DNA from: Cyclobacterium sp. SYSU L10401
GTDB lineage: Bacteria; Bacteroidota; Bacteroidia; Cytophagales; Cyclobacteriaceae
Direction of reading: 5' to 3'
Length of the DNA: 64,000 bases
Assembly: GCF_010993705.1 (NCBI RefSeq)
Contig: NZ_WOFO01000012.1
Span: 86,288 to 150,287, forward strand
The notes under the pieces were generated by a model. That model ran no database searches. It was not told the origin of the DNA and worked only from the letters and a program-made list of their open reading frames with translations. Positions 54,708 to 63,789 of this stretch are shown piece by piece; the stretch's first letter is position 1; every line of letters starts with the position of its first letter. The position numbers and the translations under genes were made by a program.

Positions 54708-54741
54708 AAAAACCGTTCCCAGATGGAAACGGTTCTTTTAG
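54708..54741. terminator. Bidirectional terminator between comB and the fasciclin gene
   Basis: AACCGTT (54711-54717) pairs with AACGGTT (54728-54734); T-rich on the plus side and A-rich before it, giving a U-tract on both strands. Confidence 0.85.
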
Positions 54742-54751
54742 GATTTTTCTT

Positions 54752-55261
54752 TTACATTTCCGGCAAAATCACCGAATCAATCACATGTACCATTCCATTG
54801 GTAGCTTCAATATCTGCAGCTGTTACTGTAGCTTCATTAATCATGGCTTTCCCATCAGCCAGCATCACTTTTATTTTTTGTCCCTGGACTGTTTCTACTT
54901 CCATTCCATTCTCAAGATCAGAGGCTTTAATATTTCCTGGAACTACATGATAGGTGAGGATCTTAACCAACTGATCCTTATTCTCAGGCTTCAATAAGTT
55001 TTCGACTGTCCCGGCAGGTAATTTGGCAAAGGCATCATTAGTCGGTGCGAAAACAGTAAAAGGGCCATCTCCTTTCAATACGTCTACCAGTCCACCTGCT
55101 TTAACTGCGGCAACCAAAGTAGACAGGAAATCTGTGCCAGCAGCAAGATCGACAATGTCTTTGTCAGCTGCTTTTTTCACAGGCTTTTTTTCATCATCAT
55201 TGGCAAAAACCGTTGCGGACAACATCAATGCCATTACGAATACACTCATTAATTTTTTCAT
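54752..55261 (-). CDS. Fasciclin-domain protein, exported
   Basis: A 169-residue secreted protein with signal peptide [20 protein letters not shown] and one FAS1 domain. The H1 and H2 motifs read [20 protein letters not shown] and [20 protein letters not shown], and [15 protein letters not shown] closes the domain. Such domains mediate adhesion or protein binding. A Lys-rich spacer ([18 protein letters not shown]) follows the signal. Alone, with its own bidirectional terminator. Confidence 0.93.
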   Translation of the reverse strand: MKKLMSVFVMALMLSATVFANDDEKKPVKKAADKDIVDLAAGTDFLSTLVAAVKAGGLVDVLKGDGPFTVFAPTNDAFAKLPAGTVENLLKPENKDQLVKILTYHVVPGNIKASDLENGMEVETVQGQKIKVMLADGKAMINEATVTAADIEATNGMVHVIDSVILPEM

Positions 55262-55616
55262 GGTAAGTTGATTTATTTGTTACAACTAGGAAACCAAAAA
55301 TAAAACAGAATGTTCATAAGTATTTTTATAAAAAACCAAAATAAAAATCTGACATACACAATTTACACGTACATCATCAACTAATGGGTATTCAATCCAA
55401 AAAGAAAAATTGCCTGCCAATAATTATTTTAAAAAAACCAATGAATTCCTGTAGCATTGGAAAAGGATTTCACCGATTGACCAAGCCGAGGAACACCTAT
55501 GAAAATAGCAAGAGACATTGAATTTTTTTCATTCTTTTCCGATAACAAGTCCAGGAACCAGCAATAGCCATACACAAAAAATACGAACAAGTCCTTGTAG
55601 GGGAATTAACCGGGGT
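55262..55616. other. 355-bp gap with no supported gene
   Basis: It lies upstream of the fasciclin gene (minus strand) and downstream of the SRPBCC gene. On the minus strand a TATTTTTG element fits the -7 consensus near 55303. The middle is AT-rich; no RNA or repeat stands out. Confidence 0.4.
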
Positions 55617-56153
55617 CTATTCAAGAATTTCTTTGAGTCGCTGTAATCCCTCTTCAAAATCATTCCCAATCAGGTTTTCCATGTCCATAAAAGCCAGCAT
55701 GGCATTCATAGGATAATCCATACGCCCTTCAAATCCCCATATCACCTTGGTTTGGCCTGAATGGAGCTCCTCAAATTCCATATAGGCCCTGTCGGAAGCT
55801 TCAAAAGGCTCCTTAAACCGCAGTGCATAATCGATTCGCTTTCCTTCATTGATACCAATAATTTCCTGCTCTCCCACCCCGACATCTGGATTTTCACTCT
55901 CCCAGGCAGCAATAAACCCAACCTGCCCATCTGAGCCGGTATAAGTCTTTTTCATAGATGGATCTCTTAATGACCAGGTAGAGAAATTATCCTGGTTTCT
56001 TAACATCCTGACATAGCCATACACTTCCTCATGAGGTTTATTGATTATAACTTCTCGTTTGACAGCATAATCTTTTGGCAGGAACAAAGCCGCTACCAAG
56101 GGGATGGCAATCAAGACCAATAGGATGATCAAAATGATTTTTAACACTTTCAT
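55617..56153 (-). CDS. SRPBCC-fold protein with membrane anchor
   Basis: A 178-residue protein with one N-terminal helix (IILIILLVLIAIPLVAALFL) followed by an SRPBCC/polyketide-cyclase domain: YAVKREVIINKPHEEVYGYV, WSLRDPSMKKTYTGSDGQVG, and SDRAYMEFEELHSGQTKVIW with the long C-terminal helix FMDMENLIGNDFEEGLQRLK. It could bind a hydrophobic ligand; no catalytic residues are certain. The gene is isolated between the fasciclin and histidine genes. Confidence 0.82.
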   Translation of the reverse strand: MKVLKIILIILLVLIAIPLVAALFLPKDYAVKREVIINKPHEEVYGYVRMLRNQDNFSTWSLRDPSMKKTYTGSDGQVGFIAAWESENPDVGVGEQEIIGINEGKRIDYALRFKEPFEASDRAYMEFEELHSGQTKVIWGFEGRMDYPMNAMLAFMDMENLIGNDFEEGLQRLKEILE

Positions 56154-56257
56154 TGCTTCTATATTTAGGTCAGAAAAAGAGAAGTAATAAGTAACTGTAA
56201 ATCAAACAAATATAAAAAAATACCTTGTATTAATTCCAAATTGACCCCAACAATATA

Positions 56258-56668
56258 TTAGCTTTTTTTATGGGCCAGGTAATCTCCTGAAGAGATGGGA
56301 ATCATATGATCAATATAACCCGTATGTAAATAAACCCAGGCTTTCAATGGATGTCCATTAACTAAGTTTACAAGCATTAGTTTTCTTTCAAAAGTCACCC
56401 CCGTCTCCAACACTTCACCCAGCCCTTCATAATCATCCAAAATAGACAACAGGTCGCTATTTTCAGTAAAGGCATACACATCGCCAAATACCTGCTGATC
56501 TTGTTTTGCAGAAGTGACTGCGACAGGATACGGCCCCAGGTCAAACAGTAAACCTGGAATATGACCTGTCCCAAGATAATCTGCTTCTTCTTCCAAAAAT
56601 TTACCCATTGGATGTTTAAAACCCTTTCTCAAGGTACCGTAAACAAATAAATTTGTCCGTCCGGCCAT
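56258..56668 (-). CDS. Gamma-glutamylcyclotransferase-like (AIG2 fold) protein
   Basis: A 136-residue GGCT/AIG2-like protein. The substrate-loop LFVYGTLRKGFKHP is clear, as are the DFDYEG-like LSILDDYEGLGE (Glu expected to be catalytic in the region EVLETG) and a Trp-Tyr pair KAWVYLHTG. It is last in the his transcript, 5 bp after hisIE. Its link to histidine synthesis is unknown. Confidence 0.85.
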   Translation of the reverse strand: MAGRTNLFVYGTLRKGFKHPMGKFLEEEADYLGTGHIPGLLFDLGPYPVAVTSAKQDQQVFGDVYAFTENSDLLSILDDYEGLGEVLETGVTFERKLMLVNLVNGHPLKAWVYLHTGYIDHMIPISSGDYLAHKKS

Positions 56669-56673
56669 TATAC

Positions 56674-57279
56674 CTACTTTTGATGCCGGTTGATCAATAC
56701 TTCCATCACTTCTTCCAATTCATATCCTTTGGCTTCCAGTAAAACCAAATAGTGAAACAAAAGGTCTGCGGCTTCCCCGATAAATAAATCCTTATTGTTG
56801 TCCTTGGCTTCAATAACAATTTCGACTGCCTCCTCTCCCACTTTCTGAGCCACTTTATTGATTCCTGCAGCAAACAGGGATGAGGTATATGATTTATTAG
56901 AGGGCTTGTTTTTCCGCTCTTTGATGACCTTTCTCAACTCATCAATAAAAAAAGTTTTACTGTGATTTTCATGGGCAAAACAGGTGTCATCACCTTTGTG
57001 ACAAACCGGCCCTTTGGGGTTTACCTGAATCAAAAGTGTATCGGCATCACAGTCCAATTCCACCTTTTTAATCATTAAAAAATTGCCTGAAGTCTCCCCT
57101 TTGGTCCAAAGCCTTTGTTTGGTCCGGCTGAAAAAGGTCACTTTTCCACTTTCCAAAGATTTATCCAGTGCCTGTTTATTCATGTAACCCAACATGAGCA
57201 CCTCTTTGGTGTTTATATCCTGAATGATGGCCGGAACCAGGCCATTTACCTTTTCAAAATCAATAGTCAAATTATCCAT
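56674..57279 (-). CDS. hisIE: Bifunctional phosphoribosyl-AMP cyclohydrolase / phosphoribosyl-ATP pyrophosphatase
   Basis: Two histidine-pathway steps in one protein. The N-terminal HisI part has the zinc/metal residues DCDADTLLIQV and GPVCHKGDDTCF, and the C-terminal HisE part has KVGEEAVEIVIEAKDNN and EAADLLFHYLVLLEAKG. ATG 57279 (MDNLTIDFEK) is preferred over the earlier in-frame start. Ends the hisH-A-F-IE run; the remaining his genes are elsewhere. Confidence 0.94.
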   Translation of the reverse strand: MDNLTIDFEKVNGLVPAIIQDINTKEVLMLGYMNKQALDKSLESGKVTFFSRTKQRLWTKGETSGNFLMIKKVELDCDADTLLIQVNPKGPVCHKGDDTCFAHENHSKTFFIDELRKVIKERKNKPSNKSYTSSLFAAGINKVAQKVGEEAVEIVIEAKDNNKDLFIGEAADLLFHYLVLLEAKGYELEEVMEVLINRHQK

Positions 57280-57341
57280 CATTTTTATCAATAGCATCTT
57301 ACAACAGGTAACTGCCCTGTTTACTTTCTGAACATTACGTT

Positions 57342-58097
57342 TTACAGTCTTATACTAATCCCTTCAGCCTGCAGGTATTTTTTCAACTCGGGAATAGGGA
57401 TCTCTTTAAAATGAAAAATACTCGCTGCCAACGCCGCATCTGCTTTTCCAGCATTAAATACATCCTTGAAATGTTGCATATTACCTGCTCCACCTGAAGC
57501 GATGACAGGAATACTTAGCATGGAAGAAATCTCTCCGGTAATTTCATTGGCAAAACCGTTTTTTACACCATCGTGGTCCATTGAGGTTAGCAGTATTTCT
57601 CCAGCTCCTCTCTCAGCAACCTCTTTGGCCCATTTTTGGGTTTGAATAAGAGTAGGCTTACGACCTCCATGGGTATGCACAAAATCTACTCCATCCAAAC
57701 TTTTGGTATCAATGGCTACCACTATACACTGACTCCCAAACTCCCTTGCCATCTCATCAACAATTCCTGGTTTTTTTACTGCGGCAGAGTTGATGCTGAT
57801 TTTGTCTGCACCGGCATTCAGCAATGCCTTTATATCATCTACTGTTGAGATACCTCCCCCTACAGTAAAAGGAATGTTCACTGTTTTGGCCACCTTGGTA
57901 ACCAACGCTACCAGCGTTTTCCGCTTTTCTACAGTAGCCGTAATATCCAGAAACACCAGTTCATCCGCTCCTTCGTCTGCATAAATCTTACCCAGCTCTA
58001 CGGGATCCCCGGCATCCCTCAACTCTACAAAATTTACGCCTTTAACGGTCCGCCCCTCTTTAATATCCAAACAGGGTATGATTCTCTTTGTCAACAT
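57342..58097 (-). CDS. hisF: Imidazole glycerol phosphate synthase subunit HisF
   Basis: Cyclase subunit with HisH. The 251-residue barrel has both catalytic aspartates, D11 ([15 protein letters not shown]) and D130 ([11 protein letters not shown]), and the two phosphate-binding loops FTVGGGIST and [10 protein letters not shown]. Gap of one base to hisA. Confidence 0.97.
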   Translation of the reverse strand: MLTKRIIPCLDIKEGRTVKGVNFVELRDAGDPVELGKIYADEGADELVFLDITATVEKRKTLVALVTKVAKTVNIPFTVGGGISTVDDIKALLNAGADKISINSAAVKKPGIVDEMAREFGSQCIVVAIDTKSLDGVDFVHTHGGRKPTLIQTQKWAKEVAERGAGEILLTSMDHDGVKNGFANEITGEISSMLSIPVIASGGAGNMQHFKDVFNAGKADAALAASIFHFKEIPIPELKKYLQAEGISIRL

Positions 58098-58098
58098 A

Positions 58099-58821
58099 TT
58101 ATTTCTGAATAAAAGTACTGAGTTCCGCTAATGAAATCTTTCCTTCATAAAATGCCTTCCCAATAATGGTACCATGTACTCCCACTTTCTCCAATTCCTC
58201 CAGGTCCTGCATGGTAGCTACACCCCCACTGGCAATCAGATTTATACCCGGGATCTCCTCTATAATTTCCTTATACAGGTCCAAAGAGGGGCCCTGAAGC
58301 AAGCCATCTTTGGCTACATCGGTACAAATCACATATTGTATTCCTTTCTCATGATAATCTTTGATGAAGTCGATCAAGTCCATAGCAGTAGTTTCCTGCC
58401 AACCAGAAATGGCTATTTTCCGGTCCCTGGCATCTGCTCCCAATATCAAGCGATCGCCTCCATAGGTATGGAGCCACTGGGTAAATAAATCCGGATTCTT
58501 GACAGCAATACTACCCCCAGTAACTTGCCTGGCCCCTAAATGAAATGCCAGGGAAATATCTGCATCAGATTGTACGCCTCCCCCGAAATCTACCTTCAGG
58601 GAAGTCGCCTGGCAAATGCCTTTCAGCACATCTTTGTTTACTATCCTTTTTACTTTTGCCCCGTCCAGGTCTACCAGGTGCAACCTTTGAATCCCTGCCG
58701 CTTCAAACTTTTTGGCTACCTCTACCGGATCGGAAGCGTACTCCTTTTTTTGATGGTAGTCTCCCTGGGTTAGTCGCACACATTTTCCATCGATGATATC
58801 AATTGCCGGAATGATTTCCAT
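58099..58821 (-). CDS. hisA: Phosphoribosylformimino-5-aminoimidazole carboxamide ribotide isomerase
   Basis: Amadori isomerase, 240 residues. D8 ([20 protein letters not shown]) and the second Asp in [14 protein letters not shown] are catalytic; phosphate loops are [13 protein letters not shown] and [14 protein letters not shown]. Its ATG overlaps the hisH stop (TAATG), showing coupling. Confidence 0.97.
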   Translation of the reverse strand: MEIIPAIDIIDGKCVRLTQGDYHQKKEYASDPVEVAKKFEAAGIQRLHLVDLDGAKVKRIVNKDVLKGICQATSLKVDFGGGVQSDADISLAFHLGARQVTGGSIAVKNPDLFTQWLHTYGGDRLILGADARDRKIAISGWQETTAMDLIDFIKDYHEKGIQYVICTDVAKDGLLQGPSLDLYKEIIEEIPGINLIASGGVATMQDLEELEKVGVHGTIIGKAFYEGKISLAELSTFIQK

Positions 58822-59405
58822 TATAAATTCAGAAAATTGGTTAAAATTTTTTCTCCTGCCAAACTACTTTTTTCAGGATGAGCCTGAATGGCATAATAAT
58901 TATCCCGCTGCAACAAAGCTGAAAAATCCTCTATGTAGTGAGAAGTCGCAATGGTAAATGCAGGATCAACCGTTGCGTAGTAACTGTGCACATAATATAC
59001 ATAAGCCGATTCATCCAAGCCTGCCAACAAGGGAGATTGTAGGTTTTGTAAATTGTTCCACCCTATATGGGGTACCTTATCCAGGGGTGGGAATTTCTTC
59101 ACCTGAATTGGAAATATCCCCAGGCATTGGGTGTCATATTCTTCAGAAAACTCACAGAGCAGTTGCAAGCCCAGACAAATGCCAAAAAAAGGCTGCTCCA
59201 ATGATTTGATCAATTGATCCAATTTCCTTTCCTTGAGGTATTGCATGGCAGTACTTGCTTCACCCTGGCCTGGAAAGATGACTTTATCGGCTTTTTGTAT
59301 GGTTTCCCAATCATCTGTCAAGGTAGCATTGGCTCCCAACCTCTCCATGGCATACAGCACCGACTGCACATTGCCTGCATTGTATTTGATTACGGCTACT
59401 TCCAT
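58821..59405 (-). CDS. hisH: Imidazole glycerol phosphate synthase glutamine amidotransferase HisH
   Basis: Provides ammonia to HisF. The class I amidotransferase triad is C77 (FFGICLGLQLLCE), H176 and E178 (AIQAHPEKSS). 194 residues, normal length. First gene of the his unit; the region upstream holds a perfect inverted repeat that may be its operator. Confidence 0.97.
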   Translation of the reverse strand: MEVAVIKYNAGNVQSVLYAMERLGANATLTDDWETIQKADKVIFPGQGEASTAMQYLKERKLDQLIKSLEQPFFGICLGLQLLCEFSEEYDTQCLGIFPIQVKKFPPLDKVPHIGWNNLQNLQSPLLAGLDESAYVYYVHSYYATVDPAFTIATSHYIEDFSALLQRDNYYAIQAHPEKSSLAGEKILTNFLNL

Positions 59406-59449
59406 TTATATTTGTGCCCGGTGGGCGAATTTGGTTTTTGTTAAGCGTC

Positions 59450-59471
59450 CGCTAAATTACAGCATTTAGCG
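59450..59471. promoter_or_regulatory. Inverted repeat upstream of hisH
   Basis: CGCTAAAT (59450-59457) and ATTTAGCG (59464-59471) form perfect 8-bp arms with a 6-base spacer in the divergent gap between hisH and the next gene. Symmetry and position suggest an operator for a dimeric regulator. Confidence 0.5.
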
Positions 59472-59527
59472 TTAGGGGCGAAAGTTTAACCCGAAATATG
59501 CATTAGGAAATGACAACTTTAAACAGT

Positions 59528-59535
59528 TACTTTTG
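59528..59535 (+). promoter_or_regulatory. Possible -7 element of the PAP2-like gene
   Basis: TACTTTTG fits TAnnTTTG, 32 bp before the TTG start; -33 not clear. Confidence 0.35.
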
Positions 59536-59567
59536 AAAATAAAAACAAACGACTACTTCAACCAACC

Positions 59568-60140
59568 TTGAAAAATCGCCTGGCACTGATCATTTCCCGA
59601 CTGGCACACCCCATAAGCCTGATTCTTATATTTATGGCCTATACTTTTTTTAACTTACACGAGCCATGGAAGGCTACCTGGACCCTTACAGCTATAATTG
59701 TCATTGGCATTTTACCCTTTGTCATATGGAATCAAAGCAGAACCAAAAAAGGAATCTATACCAATTTTGATGTCTCTGTGAGAAGGGACAGGTATTCCAT
59801 GTTTGCACTGATACTGGCACTTACCCTTTTGGTCATCCTATTCATCTTATTCAGTAATCAACCCTGGCCGGTACTGGCAGGAAGCCTGGTTTTGCTTCTA
59901 TTGGTGGTGGTTTCGTTTGTATTGAATTTCTGGTTGAAAGTATCCCTACACATGGCCGTAGCTGGCTATGTTGCCCTGGGATTTTGGCAAATTCATTACC
60001 TGCCGGCCATCTTGCTATTCATGGCCATTCCCTTTATTGCCTGGTCCAGAAAACAACTGGGCAGGCACCAAAACGATGAATTAATAGTAGGTGGATTAAT
60101 TGGCCTTGCTTCTGGTATCCTTTTGCTAATGATTTCCTGA
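59568..60140 (+). CDS. Multi-pass membrane protein, PAP2-like
   Basis: A 190-residue protein with about five or six helices. The last segments recall a PAP2 phosphatase: SLHMAVAGY stands where PSGH is expected and WSRKQLGRHQNDELIVGG resembles the SR-x5-H-x3-D motif, but the spacing is one residue short and the first motif (RRDRYS) is weak. Enzymatic activity is uncertain. The start is a TTG at 59568; the next Met is inside the first helix. Confidence 0.65.
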   Translation: MKNRLALIISRLAHPISLILIFMAYTFFNLHEPWKATWTLTAIIVIGILPFVIWNQSRTKKGIYTNFDVSVRRDRYSMFALILALTLLVILFILFSNQPWPVLAGSLVLLLLVVVSFVLNFWLKVSLHMAVAGYVALGFWQIHYLPAILLFMAIPFIAWSRKQLGRHQNDELIVGGLIGLASGILLLMIS

Positions 60141-60364
60141 AATGGATGAAACAAACCGAGAACAGGGAATACCTGTTCTCTAAAACAAAAATAACTGAGA
60201 ATAAATTTACGATAAAAAGTCAGGCTATGATGGGGCAAATTCACCTTCGCCAAAAAGGTTTTTCATTTTACGACCGAAAGGTTAGTTTAGGAGATTATTT
60301 TTAAATTCTATTTTAAAACCAAGTAAAAATCCAGTAATTTTAAAAATTATTAATCAATAAAAAC

Positions 60365-61306
60365 ATGATGAGTAAAAAATTTCAATTAACCATACTAATC
60401 CTATTGACCTTTTTCTTTTCAGGTGAGGTGATACATGCTCAGGAGATGACAGCAATACAGGGGAGGTGGAACCTAACCGTTGACATGGACGGACAGGAAG
60501 CCCCTTCCTGGCTGGAAGTCAAATTATCCGGCATCCGAACTTTGGTAGGATATTTCGTAGCCCACAACGGCAGTGCCAGGCCGATTAGCAGGGTGAATTA
60601 CCAAAATGGTACAATCAGCTTCTCTATTCCTCCCCAATGGGACGATTCAGATAGAGACATGGTATTTGAAGGGAAATTGGATGGAGAACAATTGACCGGA
60701 ACCATCACCAGCAGTATGGGGAAAAAACACAGCTTTACCGGAGAAAAGGCTCCCCTAATGATCCGTGAAAACCCACCAAAATGGGGGAAAACAATTGAGC
60801 TTTTCAATGGGAAAAATCTGGTTGGATGGCATGCCGACAAGGAACAGAACCAATGGGAAGTTATTAATGGTGTTTTAACCAGCAAAACAGCCGGAGCCAA
60901 CCTTATTTCTGACCAGGAATTTGAAGATTTTAAGCTACACGTAGAGTTTCGCTACCCGGAGGGTAGTAACAGCGGCGTGTACCTTAGAGGTAGATACGAA
61001 GTGCAAATTGAAGACAACAAAGGAACACCTCCTTCTTCCATTTATTTTGGAGGCGTTTATGGATTTCTAACGCCAAACGAGATGGCTGTAAAATCTCCAG
61101 GAGTCTGGCAAACCTTTGATATTACCCTGATAGGCCGCAGGGTCACCATCGTTGCAAACGGTAAAGAAGTCATTTGCGACCAGATTATTCCCGGCATTAC
61201 CGGAGGAGCTCTGGACAGCCATGAAGGACAACCTGGACCACTGATGTTGCAGGGTGACCACGGTGCCATTGAATTCCGGAAAATAGAGATTACTCCGGCC
61301 AGATAA
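60365..61306 (+). CDS. DUF1080 (3-keto-disaccharide hydrolase-like) protein, exported
   Basis: A 313-residue exported protein. Signal MMSKKFQLTILILLTFFFSG, an N-terminal region of about 100 residues (MTAIQGRWNLTVDMDGQEAP, IRTLVGYFVAHNGSARP), and a C-terminal DUF1080 jelly roll: IELFNGKNLVGWHADKEQNQ, LHVEFRYPEGSNSGVYLRGR, YEVQIEDN and GPLMLQGDHGAIEFRKIEI. The family hydrolyses 3-keto-glycosides or binds sugars. It ends at a strong terminator. Confidence 0.88.
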   Translation: MMSKKFQLTILILLTFFFSGEVIHAQEMTAIQGRWNLTVDMDGQEAPSWLEVKLSGIRTLVGYFVAHNGSARPISRVNYQNGTISFSIPPQWDDSDRDMVFEGKLDGEQLTGTITSSMGKKHSFTGEKAPLMIRENPPKWGKTIELFNGKNLVGWHADKEQNQWEVINGVLTSKTAGANLISDQEFEDFKLHVEFRYPEGSNSGVYLRGRYEVQIEDNKGTPPSSIYFGGVYGFLTPNEMAVKSPGVWQTFDITLIGRRVTIVANGKEVICDQIIPGITGGALDSHEGQPGPLMLQGDHGAIEFRKIEITPAR

Positions 61307-61322
61307 CAATCTATCTCCCTAC

Positions 61323-61371
61323 CACAAAAAAGCCAACATCCTTCACATTGAAAGGTGTTGGCTTTTTTGTG
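61323..61371 (+). terminator. Strong terminator after the DUF1080 gene
   Basis: A nearly perfect 16-bp stem (CACAAAAAAGCCAACA / TGTTGGCTTTTTTGTG) with extra pairs inside and a T-rich run. Confidence 0.93.
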
Positions 61372-61563
61372 GTCTCCGATTACCTGGCTGATCTACCGGA
61401 AAGTTTAATTCATGGGCCAGTGGGGCATGACCAAATTGTTTTCGGGATGCAATCAAACAGCGTTGACAAACTTCAGGGATAGAGCGAAAAAAATATGGGC
61501 ACCTTTCCCCATTAAGTAAAACTAATTTTCAAATGTGTCGTAAGAAACCATATTAGGGATAAT

Positions 61564-61941
61564 ATGACCTCCATGTCAAAATTAATGAAAGCTTCTACGG
61601 GTTTTGTCCTGGCTATTTTAGTAGTCTTTCAATATCATTTTTTTATGAGTTTTTCAGGGGCAACTGATCCTCTAAATGTAGCAGGTTCTGTCCGTACCAT
61701 TTCTTTTAATCCGGCCTACGAAGATCTGACTAACCCAATTGCCCTGATAAATGAGGGGCTACAGACTCAAAACCATTTACCAAAAAATATTTTTGAATTT
61801 GGGGACCATTTGGTTTTTTCATTTTCCCAAATATTATTCCAATTCGATGATTGTATCAATAATGTGTTCTTAAATGCCCAGGCTGTAGTGATCAGGTTTG
61901 GTATCAGGGAAGCATTATTCCCCAGTCATTATTTTTGGTAG
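61564..61941 (+). CDS. Small exported or membrane protein of unknown function
   Basis: A 125-residue frame with a hydrophobic N-terminus (KASTGFVLAILVVFQYHFFM) and no recognised domain. It begins MTSMSKL, has a normal mix of charged residues and no unusual codon use, but no neighbour overlaps it, so a spurious frame is possible. A role is not visible. Confidence 0.45.
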   Translation: MTSMSKLMKASTGFVLAILVVFQYHFFMSFSGATDPLNVAGSVRTISFNPAYEDLTNPIALINEGLQTQNHLPKNIFEFGDHLVFSFSQILFQFDDCINNVFLNAQAVVIRFGIREALFPSHYFW

Positions 61942-62073
61942 TTCTTGTTTTTCATTCACTCCTCCTCAAAAATTTGTGGCAGGAAAACCCTTTGCCTTAA
62001 CTGGTAGGGCCATTTTTTTCAAAAAATTCACCCGGCAGCTCACTATCTGATCCTGCCAAAACACAAGAACATC

Positions 62074-62589
62074 ATGTTTGATTTAGATATCATCACACTA
62101 TCAATGGCAATGGTGGCCATCATAGCCTTTATTATGCCTTTTTACCTCAACAATAAAAAGGAAAAAGCCAGGGTTGCATTGGCAGAAAAACTCCTGGCTG
62201 ATTTTGAAAAAAACCAACAACTGCATATACAAGTGAAAGACCTGTGGAGAAATAAATACTTCATTGGAATGGATCCCAAAAAAGGGAAGCTTATTTATTC
62301 AGAAGACATCCATTCCTGTTCGCCTGTCTTGATTGATTTACTCTTGATTAATAATGTGCGGATCAAAGAGGAATCCCATAAAGTGGCAAGCCCAACATCG
62401 AGCAGAAAGGTGATCGACAAACTGGAGTTGTTGTTTTATTCGGAAAAGGCTGAGCTGGTCCATACCATAGAATTTTATGATGGGGAAACATTTTCTGACC
62501 TCCTTGGAGAAACCATTCTGATAAAGAAATGGGAAACGGAAATAATTGCTTCCATTCATCAACAAGCCAAAATGGCCCTTGTCAAATGA
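62074..62589 (+). CDS. Membrane-anchored protein of unknown function
   Basis: A 171-residue protein with one helix near the N-terminus (SMAMVAIIAFIMPFYLNNKK) and a charged cytosolic domain: KYFIGMDPKKGKLIYS, LIDLLLINNVRIKEE, KVIDKLELLFYS. I do not recognise the family. Its stop overlaps the next small gene (ATGA), which supports both being real. Confidence 0.65.
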   Translation: MFDLDIITLSMAMVAIIAFIMPFYLNNKKEKARVALAEKLLADFEKNQQLHIQVKDLWRNKYFIGMDPKKGKLIYSEDIHSCSPVLIDLLLINNVRIKEESHKVASPTSSRKVIDKLELLFYSEKAELVHTIEFYDGETFSDLLGETILIKKWETEIIASIHQQAKMALVK

Positions 62590-62858
62590 AAATAATAACC
62601 AAAGAGGAGCTGGCCAATTTCAGGTATCCCAAACGAGAAGTTTTATCTGATCCAGTTGAAGTGAATATAAGGAATATGGATTTGGAGAGAGCCATGCAAT
62701 TGGGAAATTTGGAGCACGGAAAAGTGAAAATCACCTTTCTCGACCAATACCATAATCCCTTTCAAGTAGAAACAACTATTTGGGCGGTTACAGAGGATGT
62801 TGTATGTTTAAAAGGCAACCTCTTTATCCCTAAATGTGTGATCATTAAAATAGGTTGA
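62586..62858 (+). CDS. Small protein of unknown function coupled to the preceding gene
   Basis: A 90-residue protein MKIITKEELANFRYPKREVL... ending VIIKIG, with VKITFLDQYHNPFQVET and EDVVCLKGNLFIPKC, strand-rich. A longer frame exists from 62529, but the ATG at 62586 overlaps the previous stop by four bases and gives a normal start. Function unknown. Confidence 0.65.
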   Translation: MKIITKEELANFRYPKREVLSDPVEVNIRNMDLERAMQLGNLEHGKVKITFLDQYHNPFQVETTIWAVTEDVVCLKGNLFIPKCVIIKIG

Positions 62859-62959
62859 TTCCCAAAAAATCAGGAGAGGGTGTCTTCATTTGGACATTCC
62901 TCTCTACTTTTTCGAACAGGTGTAAAATTATTTTACATTTCCTTTACTAAAAACTGACC

Positions 62960-63715
62960 ATGGAAATATTTCTTCTCACCGAAACCTGGATTGCACTGCT
63001 AACCCTTACCTTCCTGGAAATAATACTGGGCGTAGACAACATCATATTTATATCCATCATTTCGAACAAACTGCCCAGAAACCAGCAAGCCAAAGCCAGA
63101 AACCTGGGATTGGGCTTTGCCTTACTTTTTAGAATTGCCCTTCTGTTGGGTATTTCCATTATCATCCAATTCACCCAACCCCTTATTTCTATTTTTGGGT
63201 TTAACTTAAGTGGCAAAGATTTGATTTTAGCTTTGGGTGGACTTTTTTTGTTGTTCAAATCCACTATGGAGATCCACCATAAAATGGAAGGAAAGGCAGA
63301 AGAGGTGAAACCCAATTCGGCAAAACAAATGTCGGAAGTAATCTTTCAAATCATCCTTTTGGATATTATTTTTTCCTTCGACAGTATCCTGACAGCAGTA
63401 GGCCTGGTAGATGAAATCATTTTAATGATCATAGCCGTGGTAGTAGCTTTGGGCATCATGATGGCTTTTGCAGGGGCCATTAGCAGATTTGTAAATAAAA
63501 ACCCTACCCTACAGGTACTGGCCCTAGCCTTTTTGATTTTGATTGGGTTCATGCTTTTGGTTGAAGGATTCCATGTGGAGGTACCAAAAGGTTATATCTA
63601 CTTTACGGTATTCTTTTCTTTGGGAACAGAACTGATTAACATGAGAGTCAGGCGAAATGCAGACAAAAGAAAGGTAAAACTTAACCCCAGGATAATAGAA
63701 AAGGATGTTAAATAA
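62960..63715 (+). CDS. TerC family integral membrane protein
   Basis: A 251-residue membrane protein with about seven helices. TerC signatures are GVDNIIFISIISNKLP, DIIFSFDSILTAVGLVDE and the acidic/Asp residues within helices. TerC proteins are linked to tellurite tolerance and, in Bacteria, to Mn2+ efflux or metalation. The C-terminus is basic (RVRRNADKRKVKLNPR). Confidence 0.92.
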   Translation: MEIFLLTETWIALLTLTFLEIILGVDNIIFISIISNKLPRNQQAKARNLGLGFALLFRIALLLGISIIIQFTQPLISIFGFNLSGKDLILALGGLFLLFKSTMEIHHKMEGKAEEVKPNSAKQMSEVIFQIILLDIIFSFDSILTAVGLVDEIILMIIAVVVALGIMMAFAGAISRFVNKNPTLQVLALAFLILIGFMLLVEGFHVEVPKGYIYFTVFFSLGTELINMRVRRNADKRKVKLNPRIIEKDVK

Positions 63716-63789
63716 CATTCTCATTCCCAGGTGAATTTAATACACTTTCTGTCGTCTACCCCTGAAAGACCTTACAGATATAAAATAGA

